64,000 bases of DNA, from the NCBI RefSeq assembly GCF_013426735.1, contig NZ_AP023272.1, positions 1,098,501-1,162,500 on the forward strand. Direction: 5' to 3'. This document shows, in pieces, positions 20,950 to 29,977 of this stretch. This DNA is from Agrobacterium vitis. GTDB lineage: Bacteria > Pseudomonadota > Alphaproteobacteria > Rhizobiales > Rhizobiaceae. The notes below the pieces were generated by a model. The model ran no database searches. It was given only the letters and a program-made list of their open reading frames with translations, and was not told where the DNA came from. Every line of letters starts with the position of its first letter. Position 1 is the stretch's first letter. The translations under genes were made by a program, and so were the position numbers.

Positions 20950-20956
20950 TCCTGCC

Positions 20957-21179
20957 GAAGCATGTCATTCTCGTAAAACGGTTTCGCATGTTTACCGGAA
21001 CGACATGGCTTCTTGTTGACGCATGTCGTCTCCGTAAAACCGCTAGGCACTTTTACGCGACATGCTTTCTTGCTGACGCATGTCGTTGCCGTAAAACCGC
21101 TGCACACTTTTACGCGACATAGCTTCTTGCTGAAGCATGTCGTTGCCGTAAAACCGTTTCACACTTTTACGCGACACGC
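20957..21179. repeat. Four tandem rhizobial palindrome units
   Basis: Four near-identical units begin at 20957, 21018, 21075 and 21132 (spacing 61, 57 and 57 bp). Each carries GCATGTCG...CGTAAAACCG followed by CACTTTTACGCGACAT, which folds as a hairpin with an internal bulge. The last three units are closer to each other than to the first. The array fills the gap between the DUF2126 gene and the ATP-grasp gene and ends at the base before the DUF2126 stop codon. Confidence 0.88.
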
Positions 21180-24100
21180 TTAGATCCCGTGTGGTCGCCG
21201 CAAATCCAATGTGTGCGGAAATTCCGGCGAGACGGCTTCCGGCCACAGCGGATAAGATCCGGCTGTATGGCCCCAGGGTTCGAACCGCGCAAGCCGCCTA
21301 GCCTCCGCTTCATTGCCATTCACAGGGAAAGTATCATAACTGCGACCACCGGGATGCGCGACATGATACACACAACCACCGATCGACCGCCCTGTCCATA
21401 TATCATAAACGTCGAATGTTAGCGGTGTGTTTACAGGCAGGACCGGATGCAGACCCGATGCCGGTTGCCAGGCCTTGTAGCGGACCCCGGCGATGGCTAC
21501 CCCATTGGTACCGCTTTTCTTCAGCGGCAGGCGGCGGCCATTGCAGGCAATGGTGTACCGGTCGGGATTGGCGGTCTCCAGCTTGACTTGCAAACGCTCC
21601 ACGGAACTATCGACATAGCGCACGGTGCCGCCGATGGCGCCTTCCTCGCCCATCACATGCCAGGGCTCCAGCGCCTGGCGCAGCTCCAGCTTGCTGTCTT
21701 CGTATTCTACCTGTCCGACGAAGGGGAAGCGGAACTCTAGTTGGGCGGCAAACCATTCCGGCTTGAAGTCGAAGCCGTGTTCGCGCAGGTCTGACAACAC
21801 TTCGAGAAAATCCTGCCAGAGATAATGCGGCAGCATGAAGCGGTCGTGCAATGCCGTGCCCCAGCGCACGAAATTTCCACCGATCGGGCTCTTCCAGAAC
21901 CTGGCGATCAGCGCTCGCACCAGCAATTGCTGGGCCAGCGACATGCGGGCATTCGGTGGCATTTCAAAGCCCCGGAATTCGACCAGACCCAGTCGCCCCG
22001 TTGGGCCGTCAGGCGAAAACAGCTTGTCGATGCAGATTTCCGAACGATGGGTGTTGCCGGTAACATCGGTCAGCAGGTTGCGAAACAGCCGGTCGACCAA
22101 CCATGGCAGGGGCGGCAGAGTTCCATTGCCCGGCATGGGAATCTGGGCCAGCGCGATTTCCAGCTCGTAGAGCGTATCATGGCGGGCTTCATCAAAGCGC
22201 GGCGCCTGGCTGGTCGGGCCGATGAACATGCCCGAGAACATATAGGACAAAGCCGGATGGCGCTGCCAATGCAGGACCAGGCTTTTCAGCAGATCCGGGC
22301 GGCGCAGGAACGGGCTGTCACCGGGATTGGCGCCGCCGACCACCACATGGTTGCCGCCGCCGGTGCCGGTATGGCGGCCGTCGATCATGAACTTATCGGC
22401 GCCAAGCCGCGTCTGGCGGGCCTCTTCATAGATGATATCAGTGGTGGCCACGCAATCCTGCCAGCTATCGGCGGGGTGGATATTGACCTCGATAACCCCA
22501 GGATCGGGCGCGACACGAATGACATTGATGCGCTCGTCCTGTGGCGGCGCATAGCCTTCGATGTGGATCGGCAGGCCGAGATTGTGCGCAGCGGTCTCGG
22601 CGGCGGCTACCAGTTCCAGATAGTCCTCGATCCGCTCCACCGGCGGCATGAACACGCAAAGCCGGCCATCGCGCGGCTCGACGCTCATGGCGGTGCGCAC
22701 GGCGCCGGTTATATCACCGGTTGAGCCGGCAATATTCTGTTCGTTGCGGTCCTGCTGGGCGTCGCTGGTTTTGCGCGAGGCTTCCGACAGCGCCCGGCCT
22801 TCGCGGGCATCCGGGCCGAAATCCGGCAGCGGTGTGCGTGGGATGGAAGGGTCTGCCGTGTGGATATAGGGATATTGCGAGGGCGGCACATAGGGCAGGG
22901 TGCCGAGCGGCATGCGAAAGCCAACGGGACTGTCGCCTGGAATCAGGAAGATCTTGCCGCGCCGGGTGCGCCATTTCTCGCTGATCCAGCGCCGACCGCT
23001 TGCCTTGGCGTTCCAGGCCTGGACCGGCAGGATATAGCCGGTGGGGATGGTCAAACCGCGCTCAAACACCTTGGCGATGCGGGCGCGCTCTTCCGGGCTT
23101 TCCAGCTTGGAATTGGACGGATCGACATTTTCCGGCAGGCTGCCTTCCTTGATGATCCAGGCTGCGGGATCTTCATAGGCCGGGAGGATCATGTCCGGCT
23201 CGATCTCCAGCTCGGTGGCAATGCCAGCCATCAGCGCCTGGGCCTGCTCATGGCTCACATTGGTATCGGCTGTCTCCGCGGCAATCAGGTCCGGATTATG
23301 CCAGATCGGCTTGCCATCCTTGCGCCAGTAGAGCGAGAAGGTCCAGCGCGGCAGGCTTTCACCCGGATACCATTTTCCCTGGCCGTAATGCAGGAAGCCG
23401 CCGGGGGCAAAGCGGGTACGCAGCTTGCGGATCAACTGATCGGCCAGCGCCCGTTTGGTCGGGCCAACCGCATCTGTATTCCATTCCGCCGACTGGAAAT
23501 CGTCGATCGACACGAAGGTCGGTTCGCCGCCCATGGTCAGGCGCACGTCATGGGCCTTCAGATCGCCATCAACCTTCAGGCCAAGCGCATTCAGCGCTTC
23601 CCAGCTTTCATCGGAAAACGGTTTGGTGATGCGCGGATGCTCGGCAACCCGTGTCACCTTCATGTCGAAATCGAAATCGGTTTTTGCTTGCCCGAAATAG
23701 CCGCCGGAAATCGGCGCGGCGTTTTTGTAATGCGGTGTGGCGGCCAGTGGAATATGGCTTTCGCCGGTCATCAGGCCGGAGGTCGGGTCCAGGCCGATCC
23801 AGCCAGCGCCGGGAATATAGGCTTCCGCCCAGGCATGCAGGTCGGTGAAATCCACCTTGGTGCCGGAGGGGCCATCCAGCGCTTCCAGATCCGGCTTCAG
23901 CTGGATCAGATAGCCGGAGACGAAGCGGGCGGCAAAGCCCAGATGCCGCAGAATCTGCACCAGCAACCAGCTGGTATCGCGGCAGGAGCCGCGCGCCGAG
24001 GTCAGCGTTTCATCCGGTGTCTGCACGCCTGGCTCCAGGCGGATCACATAGCCGATTTCGCTTTGCAGGCGGGCATTGAGCGCGACGATCATATCGACCG

Positions 24101-24524
24101 TGCCTTGGCCCGGCGTCATGTCCAGGGTCTTGAGATAGGAATCGAGCGCAGGGCTGTCCGGCTCTGGTTTCTTGTAGATCGCCAGATCCTCGCGGATATC
24201 TTCCGGGTATTCGAACGGCCAGGTGACGGCCTCTTCCTCCGTGAAGAAATCGAAGGGATTGTAGATGCTCATATCGGCGGTGAGATCGACTTCGATCTTG
24301 AACTCGGTGACCGGATCGGGAAACACGAAACGGGCCAGATAGTTGCCGTAGGGATCTTGCTGGAGATTGACGAAGTGATTTTCGGGCGTGACCTTGAGGG
24401 AGTGGCTCAGAACCTTTGTTCTGGAATGGGCCGCCGGTTTCAGGCGAATGATCTGCGGCCCCAGGCGGATCGGCGTGTCATATTTATAATGAGTGAGATG
24501 ATAAATGCTTGCCTTGATCGCCAT
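21180..24524 (-). CDS. Large transglutaminase-DUF2126 protein
   Basis: A 1114-residue protein. The N-terminal 300 residues are a transglutaminase N-domain plus core; [17 protein letters not shown] holds the catalytic Cys, [16 protein letters not shown] the His and [10 protein letters not shown] the Asp. The remaining 800 residues match DUF2126, including [17 protein letters not shown], a glutamine-synthetase-like region by published fold prediction (from memory). I chose [16 protein letters not shown] because GAGGGG precedes it and it opens the transglutaminase N-domain; longer readings extend into repeat DNA. It heads the ATP-grasp/alpha-E/transglutaminase cluster on the same strand. The biochemical role is not established. 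Confidence 0.88.
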   Translation of the reverse strand: MAIKASIYHLTHYKYDTPIRLGPQIIRLKPAAHSRTKVLSHSLKVTPENHFVNLQQDPYGNYLARFVFPDPVTEFKIEVDLTADMSIYNPFDFFTEEEAVTWPFEYPEDIREDLAIYKKPEPDSPALDSYLKTLDMTPGQGTVDMIVALNARLQSEIGYVIRLEPGVQTPDETLTSARGSCRDTSWLLVQILRHLGFAARFVSGYLIQLKPDLEALDGPSGTKVDFTDLHAWAEAYIPGAGWIGLDPTSGLMTGESHIPLAATPHYKNAAPISGGYFGQAKTDFDFDMKVTRVAEHPRITKPFSDESWEALNALGLKVDGDLKAHDVRLTMGGEPTFVSIDDFQSAEWNTDAVGPTKRALADQLIRKLRTRFAPGGFLHYGQGKWYPGESLPRWTFSLYWRKDGKPIWHNPDLIAAETADTNVSHEQAQALMAGIATELEIEPDMILPAYEDPAAWIIKEGSLPENVDPSNSKLESPEERARIAKVFERGLTIPTGYILPVQAWNAKASGRRWISEKWRTRRGKIFLIPGDSPVGFRMPLGTLPYVPPSQYPYIHTADPSIPRTPLPDFGPDAREGRALSEASRKTSDAQQDRNEQNIAGSTGDITGAVRTAMSVEPRDGRLCVFMPPVERIEDYLELVAAAETAAHNLGLPIHIEGYAPPQDERINVIRVAPDPGVIEVNIHPADSWQDCVATTDIIYEEARQTRLGADKFMIDGRHTGTGGGNHVVVGGANPGDSPFLRRPDLLKSLVLHWQRHPALSYMFSGMFIGPTSQAPRFDEARHDTLYELEIALAQIPMPGNGTLPPLPWLVDRLFRNLLTDVTGNTHRSEICIDKLFSPDGPTGRLGLVEFRGFEMPPNARMSLAQQLLVRALIARFWKSPIGGNFVRWGTALHDRFMLPHYLWQDFLEVLSDLREHGFDFKPEWFAAQLEFRFPFVGQVEYEDSKLELRQALEPWHVMGEEGAIGGTVRYVDSSVERLQVKLETANPDRYTIACNGRRLPLKKSGTNGVAIAGVRYKAWQPASGLHPVLPVNTPLTFDVYDIWTGRSIGGCVYHVAHPGGRSYDTFPVNGNEAEARRLARFEPWGHTAGSYPLWPEAVSPEFPHTLDLRRPHGI

Positions 24525-24848
24525 GAAACCCCTCGTCCGTGGTCCGGACCTAATGCCATTCTGATTGTGCCTGATCTTGTGCAATGCACAGAAATAAAGC
24601 AAGTCGGCTTCTTGGGAATTTGTTGGGCAGTGATTTGGGAGGCTGCAAACCGTCGCCTGACCCTCGGATATTGGCACCTTTGCTCGATGCTGTCTCCAGA
24701 GCGTCATCCTCGGGCTTGTCCCGAGGATCTGCCTCTGGTGGAGGAATTTTCGACGGTATCAAATGGTCAGCCGAGGTTAGATGCTCGGCACAAGGCCGAG
24801 CATGACGGCAGGGCAAGCCGCCTGCCGTGTCCAACCTCGTTAAACCCC
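24525..24848. other. Intergenic region holding a paired palindrome
   Basis: No gene is visible between manC and the DUF2126 gene. The right part is taken up by the paired palindrome listed separately. The left part should hold the promoter of the DUF2126 gene on the minus strand, but I find no strong -35/-10 pair. Confidence 0.4.
24701..24809. repeat. Paired inverted palindromes with compensatory changes
   Basis: Two hairpins face each other 48 bp apart. The left is ATCCTCGGG-CTTGT-CCCGAGGAT (24701-24730 with flanks). The right, read on the minus strand, is ATGCTCGGC-CTTGT-GCCGAGCAT (24779-24809 with flanks). They differ at four positions that form two base pairs, each pair swapped as a unit (C-G to G-C, G-C to C-G). 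Similar CTCGG palindromes are common in rhizobial intergenic DNA. Confidence 0.8.
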
Positions 24849-26276
24849 TCAGGTGCGCCCGAACTCATCGACCAGCCGGACGATATCGTCCTCACCCAGA
24901 TAGGAGCCGGTCTGAATTTCGATCATTTCCAGCATGATCTTGCCGGGATTGCCAAGCCGATGCACCGCACCTTGCGGAATATAGATCGACTGGTTCTCAT
25001 AGAGCATGGTCACCTTGTCGTTGATCGTCACTTCGGCGGTGCCGCGCACGCAGATCCAGTGTTCGGACCGATGGAAGTGCTTTTGCAGCGACAATTTCTT
25101 TTCTGGGTGGACGAACAGCCGCTTCACCTGGAATCGGTCACCGTTGAGGATCGACGTATAGCCGCCCCAGGGCCGCAGCGAAGTCGGATGGGTCTCGGTG
25201 AGGTTTGCCGTCTTCTTGTCGCTGGCCAGAAGCTTGACCAGATTGCCAACCTCCTGGGCCTCGTCCAGCCGACCGACGAAGACCGCGTCTTCGCTGGCAA
25301 TCACCGCGACGCCGTCCATGCCCTGCACGGCCAGATGACTGTTGCGCGAGATGACCAGTGAATTGCGGGTGTTGTGGACGGTGGCATTGCCCTTGACGAC
25401 ATTGCCGTCGGCATCGGCGTCGCCGATTTTCCACACCGCGTCCCAGCTGCCGAGATCCGACCATTGGATGGCGGAGGGGACGACGGCGGCATTGGCGGTT
25501 TTTTCCATCACCGCATAATCGAGGGAAATCGAAGGGGCTGCGGTAAAGGCCTCGGTATTGAGCCGGATGAAATCGATATCCTTGGTGGCCTTGGCGACGG
25601 CCTCTGTCGCGGCTGCCATCACCTCTGGCGCGTAGCGCTCCAGTTCGTCGATGATATTTGTCGCGCAAAACAGGAACATGCCGGAGTTCCAATAGTAATT
25701 TCCGGCATCGATCAGGGCTTGCGCCTTTTGCGCATCCGGCTTTTCAACGAAACGACTGACGGCATGGGCACCGTTGCCGAGATCGGCACCCAGTTCGATA
25801 TAGCCATAGCCGGTGGCCGGCTCCGTTGGGGTAATGCCGAAGGTGACGAGCTTGCCGCTCCGTGCGGCGGTGGCCGCAGCCGTGATCGAGGCAAGATAGA
25901 CGGCATCGACGGTGATGGCGTGGTCGGACGCCAGCACGAGCAGGGCCGCATCAGGCCCGAATCGTTCCGCAACGACGCGGGCGGCGACGGCAATGGCGGC
26001 TGCCGTGTTGCGCGCCACCGGCTCCAGCAGGATGCCTGACAGCGCCACGCCCTGTTCGCGCGCCTGTTCGGCGACCAGGAAGCGAAACTCCTCATTGGTC
26101 ACCACCAACGGCGCTTCATAAAGACTGGTATCGCTGACGCGCTGCAAGGTGGACTGAAAAAGCGTTTCCTCGCCCACCACTTTCAGGAACTGCTTGGCGG
26201 CGGTGGCGCGCGATAGCGGCCAGAGCCGCGTACCCTTGCCGCCTGCCATGATGACGGGGACGATTTTATCGGTCAT
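24849..26276 (-). CDS. manC: Mannose-1-phosphate guanylyltransferase / mannose-6-phosphate isomerase
   Basis: A 475-residue bifunctional enzyme making GDP-mannose precursors for surface polysaccharides. The N-terminal nucleotidyltransferase opens with VPVIMAGGKGTRLWPLSR, and FVEKPDAQKAQ is the metal-sugar loop. The C-terminal type II phosphomannose isomerase cupin shows HFHRSEHWICVRGTAEVTIND. MTDKIVPVIM is chosen as the start because AAAGGA lies 7 nt upstream. It appears monocistronic, flanked by a repeat on one side and an AT-richer cassette on the other. The rhizobial homolog is also called noeJ. Confidence 0.93.
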   Translation of the reverse strand: MTDKIVPVIMAGGKGTRLWPLSRATAAKQFLKVVGEETLFQSTLQRVSDTSLYEAPLVVTNEEFRFLVAEQAREQGVALSGILLEPVARNTAAAIAVAARVVAERFGPDAALLVLASDHAITVDAVYLASITAAATAARSGKLVTFGITPTEPATGYGYIELGADLGNGAHAVSRFVEKPDAQKAQALIDAGNYYWNSGMFLFCATNIIDELERYAPEVMAAATEAVAKATKDIDFIRLNTEAFTAAPSISLDYAVMEKTANAAVVPSAIQWSDLGSWDAVWKIGDADADGNVVKGNATVHNTRNSLVISRNSHLAVQGMDGVAVIASEDAVFVGRLDEAQEVGNLVKLLASDKKTANLTETHPTSLRPWGGYTSILNGDRFQVKRLFVHPEKKLSLQKHFHRSEHWICVRGTAEVTINDKVTMLYENQSIYIPQGAVHRLGNPGKIMLEMIEIQTGSYLGEDDIVRLVDEFGRT

Positions 26277-26667
26277 TCTCGGTCCTTTCTGCTGCGCGAT
26301 GGTCACCTTATGCCGGTTTGGCACCAACGGCCAATTCGAACCCAAGAGATTGCGCAGAAGTGTTAGGGGTTTGTTGCATTTTTCCGTGAGCGATCCAAGT
26401 CTAGCTCTGTTGCCATGGTATAGATTTGCTGAGATGGTTTATGCGGAACACGCAATTCTATAATTTTAGACAGTGTATGCGGCAAGATGATCCCATCCGG
26501 CGTTGGCATAGCGACATGTGAAGGTCGTTTCCGACGGGCTGCTACAGCCCCGGCTAGGCCACGCGCCCGGTTCTCGCGTTACTCACAAGACCTACACGCA
26601 GACTGTCACCGAAGACATGCGACCGATCATGATCGATTAGGACCTCGAACGGTCAAGGCGCGGTTGA
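26277..26667. other. Junction region between manC and the Septu-like cassette
   Basis: About 390 bp with no gene I can support. It contains the manC promoter side and a stretch (26480-26660) that resembles no repeat in the window. A search by eye for a copy of the tRNA-Val 3' end (GGTTCAATCCCTGTCACGCC) found none, so no attachment-site duplication is visible. Confidence 0.4.
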
Positions 26668-27444
26668 TTATCCGTTGTAGCCGGTAGTCCTTAAGTGCTG
26701 TTCGGCAGCGTGTCCTAAATAGCTTCTTTTCGCAGAGAAAAAACTGGGCCAGTTGCCATCCTCATCCTTCACCAACTGGGACAAGGTTAACTCTCTTAAT
26801 ATTTCTTCGATTTCCTTGCCTGCCTCTAATGAGCGTTCCACAATTTCATTGAGGTAGTCCAACTCTACCTTTCGAAGGCGTTTCAATCGCGGCGCGTCGA
26901 GCTTCAGCATATCTATAGTTTGTTTGGCTATTGTTAAATCCACGCCCGCCGCTGTGCATCCCTTGTCGTCAACCTCAATAGAAATCTGATCAGAACCATC
27001 TACCCGGTGAAATTTGAATATACCGGGAAAGGCAGGTAAATCAGATGGTTTGAAAATCAGGCTATCCCAATCGTTATCTTCTTTGGGCACATCACAGGAC
27101 GTATCAGGACTGGTGAAACGAGCTTCTGCGGAATTGACATATTTCTCGCTTCCACCATGGCAGCAACAGAAGAGATTTTGCCAGTCGAGGTGCCAATTGA
27201 ACTCAGTAGAGGTATCCGATTTTGGGTGAAAATGCTCGACGCGAAAATCAGCCTTACCGACATTCGCAGGGATCAAGTCAATTTCGCAATAACAACAAAT
27301 ACCGCCTTGGTCCTGCCGCAGATGATTTTGGATTTCATCTCGCCTATCTTGATCGGCAACGCACAACTTCCAGTTCGAAGTAGGGTTTGCAGCACGATAT
27401 TGCTCTAAACTACGCGGCTCCTGCCCTTTATTTATTCGTTTCAT
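26668..27444 (-). CDS. ptuB: HNH endonuclease, PtuB-like (Septu defence)
   Basis: A 258-residue protein with an HNH nuclease core near the N-terminus. CCYC (residues 50-53) and FCCCH (92-96) can supply zinc ligands, and EHFHPKS (70-76) with DWQNL (87-91) give the E-H-x-x-P and Asn positions of the fold. This matches the TIGR02646-type HNH proteins that pair with AAA ATPases in Septu systems. It overlaps the ATPase gene by 17 bp, so the pair is one transcription unit. Base composition is clearly lower in GC than manC or cpdR on either side, which suggests horizontal acquisition. Its target and trigger are unknown. Confidence 0.78.
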   Translation of the reverse strand: MKRINKGQEPRSLEQYRAANPTSNWKLCVADQDRRDEIQNHLRQDQGGICCYCEIDLIPANVGKADFRVEHFHPKSDTSTEFNWHLDWQNLFCCCHGGSEKYVNSAEARFTSPDTSCDVPKEDNDWDSLIFKPSDLPAFPGIFKFHRVDGSDQISIEVDDKGCTAAGVDLTIAKQTIDMLKLDAPRLKRLRKVELDYLNEIVERSLEAGKEIEEILRELTLSQLVKDEDGNWPSFFSAKRSYLGHAAEQHLRTTGYNG

Positions 27445-28741
27445 TTCGACGGCCCAAAGTTTTCAAACGAATGTCGATGTCAAGACGCCTAAGCTCAGGT
27501 TCTTTTTGAGCGCCCCATTTATCCAGTTCACGTCGGAGATCGACTGCTTCGGGTGTGTCCCAAAGGTTTTGGGCAACCAGCTCTTGGTATTTTCCCAATT
27601 TCTTAACGATTTCCAAATCGGTCGCTCGCGGCGACCGAACGTCTAGCACGTCAAGCAGCACTTGTTGTGCCTCTGCGCCCTCAGAAAATTGGATCGGTCG
27701 CACAAATGCTTCACCATCCTGCCAATCGATTACACGCACACACTCCGGTTTGACCGAAGACACGACTTGGGGGCTGTGAGTAGTGACGATGAACTGTATT
27801 TTCGGAAAGACCCTCATGAGGTCTAACAACACATGCTGCTGCCAGCCGGGATGAAGATGAAGGTCAACTTCATCAATGAGGACTATGCCTTGTGCGAAAA
27901 GCGGATCAGGCATTTGAGGATTTGCTTCCGCCATCCGCACTGCAATATCCATTACCATTGCAATGGTTGTTCGAAAGCCATCGCTTAATTGCTCGATACG
28001 CAATTCCTTGCTTTCGCCGTCGTGCTTCCAGTCTACCTTGATGCCTGCTGGAAGAGCCTTCTCAAGATTTGAAAAGCTTGGCAGCATGGCATACACGGCA
28101 CGTCTTACAGCTTCCAATTCTGGAGCTTGAACGTCGAAACTCCTTGCCTCTCGCTGAAGTTGTGTTTCTTGATCGGAGAGGAAATAAAAGTATTCAACCA
28201 ACTGTCTAAAATTAGCTCTTGCTTCTAGGGCACTCTTATAAGCTTGAAAACGAGGGAAGACTTTGCCAAATCCCTTCTTTCTTTTCGGGATGTCAAACAC
28301 TCCTCTGCCGGTGCCATAATAAGCTATGATCGGCAGTTCGTAAGGATTTTCGCTATTCTCAGCATCTATAAATTTATCTGCAAGCTTGTGCAGCTGCGAA
28401 AGCCCTTGAGCTTCAGGAATGTCTCTTAATGTCCCGCGAGACTGATCACGTTTTTCCGTTCGGTCCCATACGATCCCATCAAATGTTTCACACCTTATGC
28501 GCATATAGGGCGGCTTGGGGCCGCTTTCTGGGACTAAAAGGTCAGATGCTTTATCCGGGTTAATGCCAGAAACTAGGGGGAGGCGAGTGAGAAACGACCC
28601 TAAACCTAATGCAATAGCGTCAAGGACACTCGTCTTGCCAGCGCCATTGCGAGCAACAAGAACCGTTATCTGTTCATGGAAATCGATTTCGAAATTCCTG
28701 AACCGCCGAAAGTTAGTGAGCGTGAGCTTCTTAATTTTCAC
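27428..28741 (-). CDS. ptuA: AAA ATPase, PtuA-like (Septu defence)
   Basis: A 437-residue ABC/SMC-type AAA ATPase. The Walker A loop is ARNGAGKTS (residues 30-38, with Ala for the usual first Gly). The signature region is LSDGFRTTIAMV, Walker B is IVLIDEVDLHLHP, and the His switch is IVTTHSPQVV. In Septu, PtuA and PtuB together abort phage infection (Doron et al. 2018 named the system). No reverse transcriptase or msr/msd-like RNA lies upstream, so a retron arrangement is not supported. Other AAA/HNH pairs of unproven function exist, so the defence role is inference. It lies 232 bp from the tRNA-Val 3' end. Confidence 0.78.
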   Translation of the reverse strand: MKIKKLTLTNFRRFRNFEIDFHEQITVLVARNGAGKTSVLDAIALGLGSFLTRLPLVSGINPDKASDLLVPESGPKPPYMRIRCETFDGIVWDRTEKRDQSRGTLRDIPEAQGLSQLHKLADKFIDAENSENPYELPIIAYYGTGRGVFDIPKRKKGFGKVFPRFQAYKSALEARANFRQLVEYFYFLSDQETQLQREARSFDVQAPELEAVRRAVYAMLPSFSNLEKALPAGIKVDWKHDGESKELRIEQLSDGFRTTIAMVMDIAVRMAEANPQMPDPLFAQGIVLIDEVDLHLHPGWQQHVLLDLMRVFPKIQFIVTTHSPQVVSSVKPECVRVIDWQDGEAFVRPIQFSEGAEAQQVLLDVLDVRSPRATDLEIVKKLGKYQELVAQNLWDTPEAVDLRRELDKWGAQKEPELRRLDIDIRLKTLGRRNETNK

Positions 28742-28931
28742 TGGTATACCCTTTGCAGTGCTCCGCTATTAGCCTCGCTCGCGTGTGGCAAGAGGTTTCT
28801 TTCCTTTATCGGTATCTGCTTCAAATGAAGCTGTCACTACACCATTTTAAAACGTTGAGCATGCCACGGAGAAATAGAAATCGCACCAGCCAACTCGGAG
28901 TATGTTGCACTCCCGATTTGGCAACATCAAC

Positions 28932-28964
28932 GAAAAAGGGCTCAGCGATGTCTCGCTAAGCCCC
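28932..28964 (-). terminator. Intrinsic terminator of tRNA-Val
   Basis: On the minus strand GGGGCTTAGCGA and TCGCTGAGCCC pair around a short loop and are followed by TTTTT (28933-28937 on the plus strand). It sits 10 bp beyond the CCA end of the tRNA. Confidence 0.85.
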
Positions 28965-28973
28965 TGAACTGGA

Positions 28974-29048
<75 letters not shown>

Positions 29049-29263
29049 ATCCGATGGCGGGGGTAAACCATGAAACCGCCGGTTCCGTCAATAGCTATTG
29101 CGCGGTTTGGGCCAAGAATTCGGCAAGCAATTGTATCCGCTGGCTTTTCCGGGTTTACGCGCAAGCGCCTCACTGTCGTGATCTACCATGCGCCAGGAGG
29201 TGGCGCATGCATCGTTTGCCGAGCCGCTTGCGATGCGATGCATGATCGTCGCAAATCGCGACC

Positions 29264-29281
29264 GATTGGAAGATTCCAATC
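29264..29281. other. Short perfect palindrome downstream of cpdR
   Basis: GATTGGAA-GA-TTCCAATC is an 18-bp palindrome 31 bp beyond the cpdR stop. It has no T-run. It may be a weak hairpin or a protein site. The rest of 29049-29312 shows no gene I can support. Confidence 0.35.
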
Positions 29282-29312
29282 TGAGCGGCGCAGTCGCTGG
29301 AATCAGGCGGTC

Positions 29313-29678
29313 TCAGGCGGCGGTCAGCAGCTTGTTCACCTCGTCTACCAGGTCGCGCAGGTGGAAGGGCTTGGACAGGACCTTGGCGTCCTTGGGAGCC
29401 TTGGAATCGGCGTTCAGTGCCACGGCGGCAAAGCCGGTGATGAACATTACCTTCAGGTCCGGGTCGAGTTCGGTGGCGCGGCGCGCCAGCTCGATGCCGT
29501 CCATTTCCGGCATGACGATGTCGGTCAGGAGCAGCGAGAAGGGTTCTTCCCGAAGCCTGTCATAGGCGCTGGCGCCATTGTCATAGGAGGATACTTTGTA
29601 TCCGGCCTTTTCCAGGGCTTTCACCAGGAAGCGGCGCATGTCGTTATCGTCTTCGGCAAGAAGTATTTTCTGAGTCAT
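29313..29678 (-). CDS. cpdR: CpdR-type single-domain response regulator
   Basis: A 121-residue receiver domain with no output domain. Acidic pocket residues are E9-D10-D11, the phosphoacceptor is D53 in LLLTDIVMPEMDG, and the KPF motif (SKPFHLRDL) holds the conserved Lys. The very close resemblance to Caulobacter and Sinorhizobium CpdR indicates a ClpXP adaptor that, when unphosphorylated, targets cell-cycle proteins for degradation and is controlled by the CckA-ChpT relay. MTQKILLAEDD is chosen as the start; a TTG start six codons upstream is possible. Confidence 0.92.
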   Translation of the reverse strand: MTQKILLAEDDNDMRRFLVKALEKAGYKVSSYDNGASAYDRLREEPFSLLLTDIVMPEMDGIELARRATELDPDLKVMFITGFAAVALNADSKAPKDAKVLSKPFHLRDLVDEVNKLLTAA

Positions 29679-29784
29679 TGCTGGACCGTTACTCAACTGG
29701 GATCATGGTGTTAAGCTTTCCCAGATATTCCAGCCCGTGTAAACAGCAGGTGAAGACGGGAAAGCCGGGTGTGATTTTTCGCCA

Positions 29785-29832
29785 CTACAGCGACCTGTCC
29801 GCGTCTTTGGCGGCGCTGACAGGTCGCTGTAG
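29785..29832. repeat. Perfect CTACAGCGACCTGTC inverted repeat
   Basis: Two perfect 15-bp arms (29785-29799 and 29818-29832) flank an 18-nt loop between the divergent cpdR and N-formylglutamate amidohydrolase genes. The motif CTACAGCG...CTGTC recurs in rhizobial intergenic regions (from memory). It may overlap the promoters of both genes. Confidence 0.75.
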
Positions 29833-29977
29833 CACATTATAACTGCTGCATACGCGCTGCGTGATTCTCCTATCACGCCGTATTCCGCTTCAAGATTAAT
29901 GCAGTATGGACTTCGCGGTGGCCAACTGGCAACATATGTTTCATTATGAATTGCTGATTTGGTAAAGAAGGGGTGAG

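Noticed and set aside
20957..21179. Tandem repeats considered as a CRISPR array
   Set aside because: The units are repeated over their full length with no unique spacers, and no cas genes are near.
22860..25361. An 833-residue open frame on the plus strand opposite DUF2126 and manC
   Set aside because: It spans two real genes and the palindrome-bearing gap between them and resembles no protein family.
26668..28741. AAA/HNH pair considered as part of a retron
   Set aside because: No reverse transcriptase gene or msr/msd-like RNA is present on either side.
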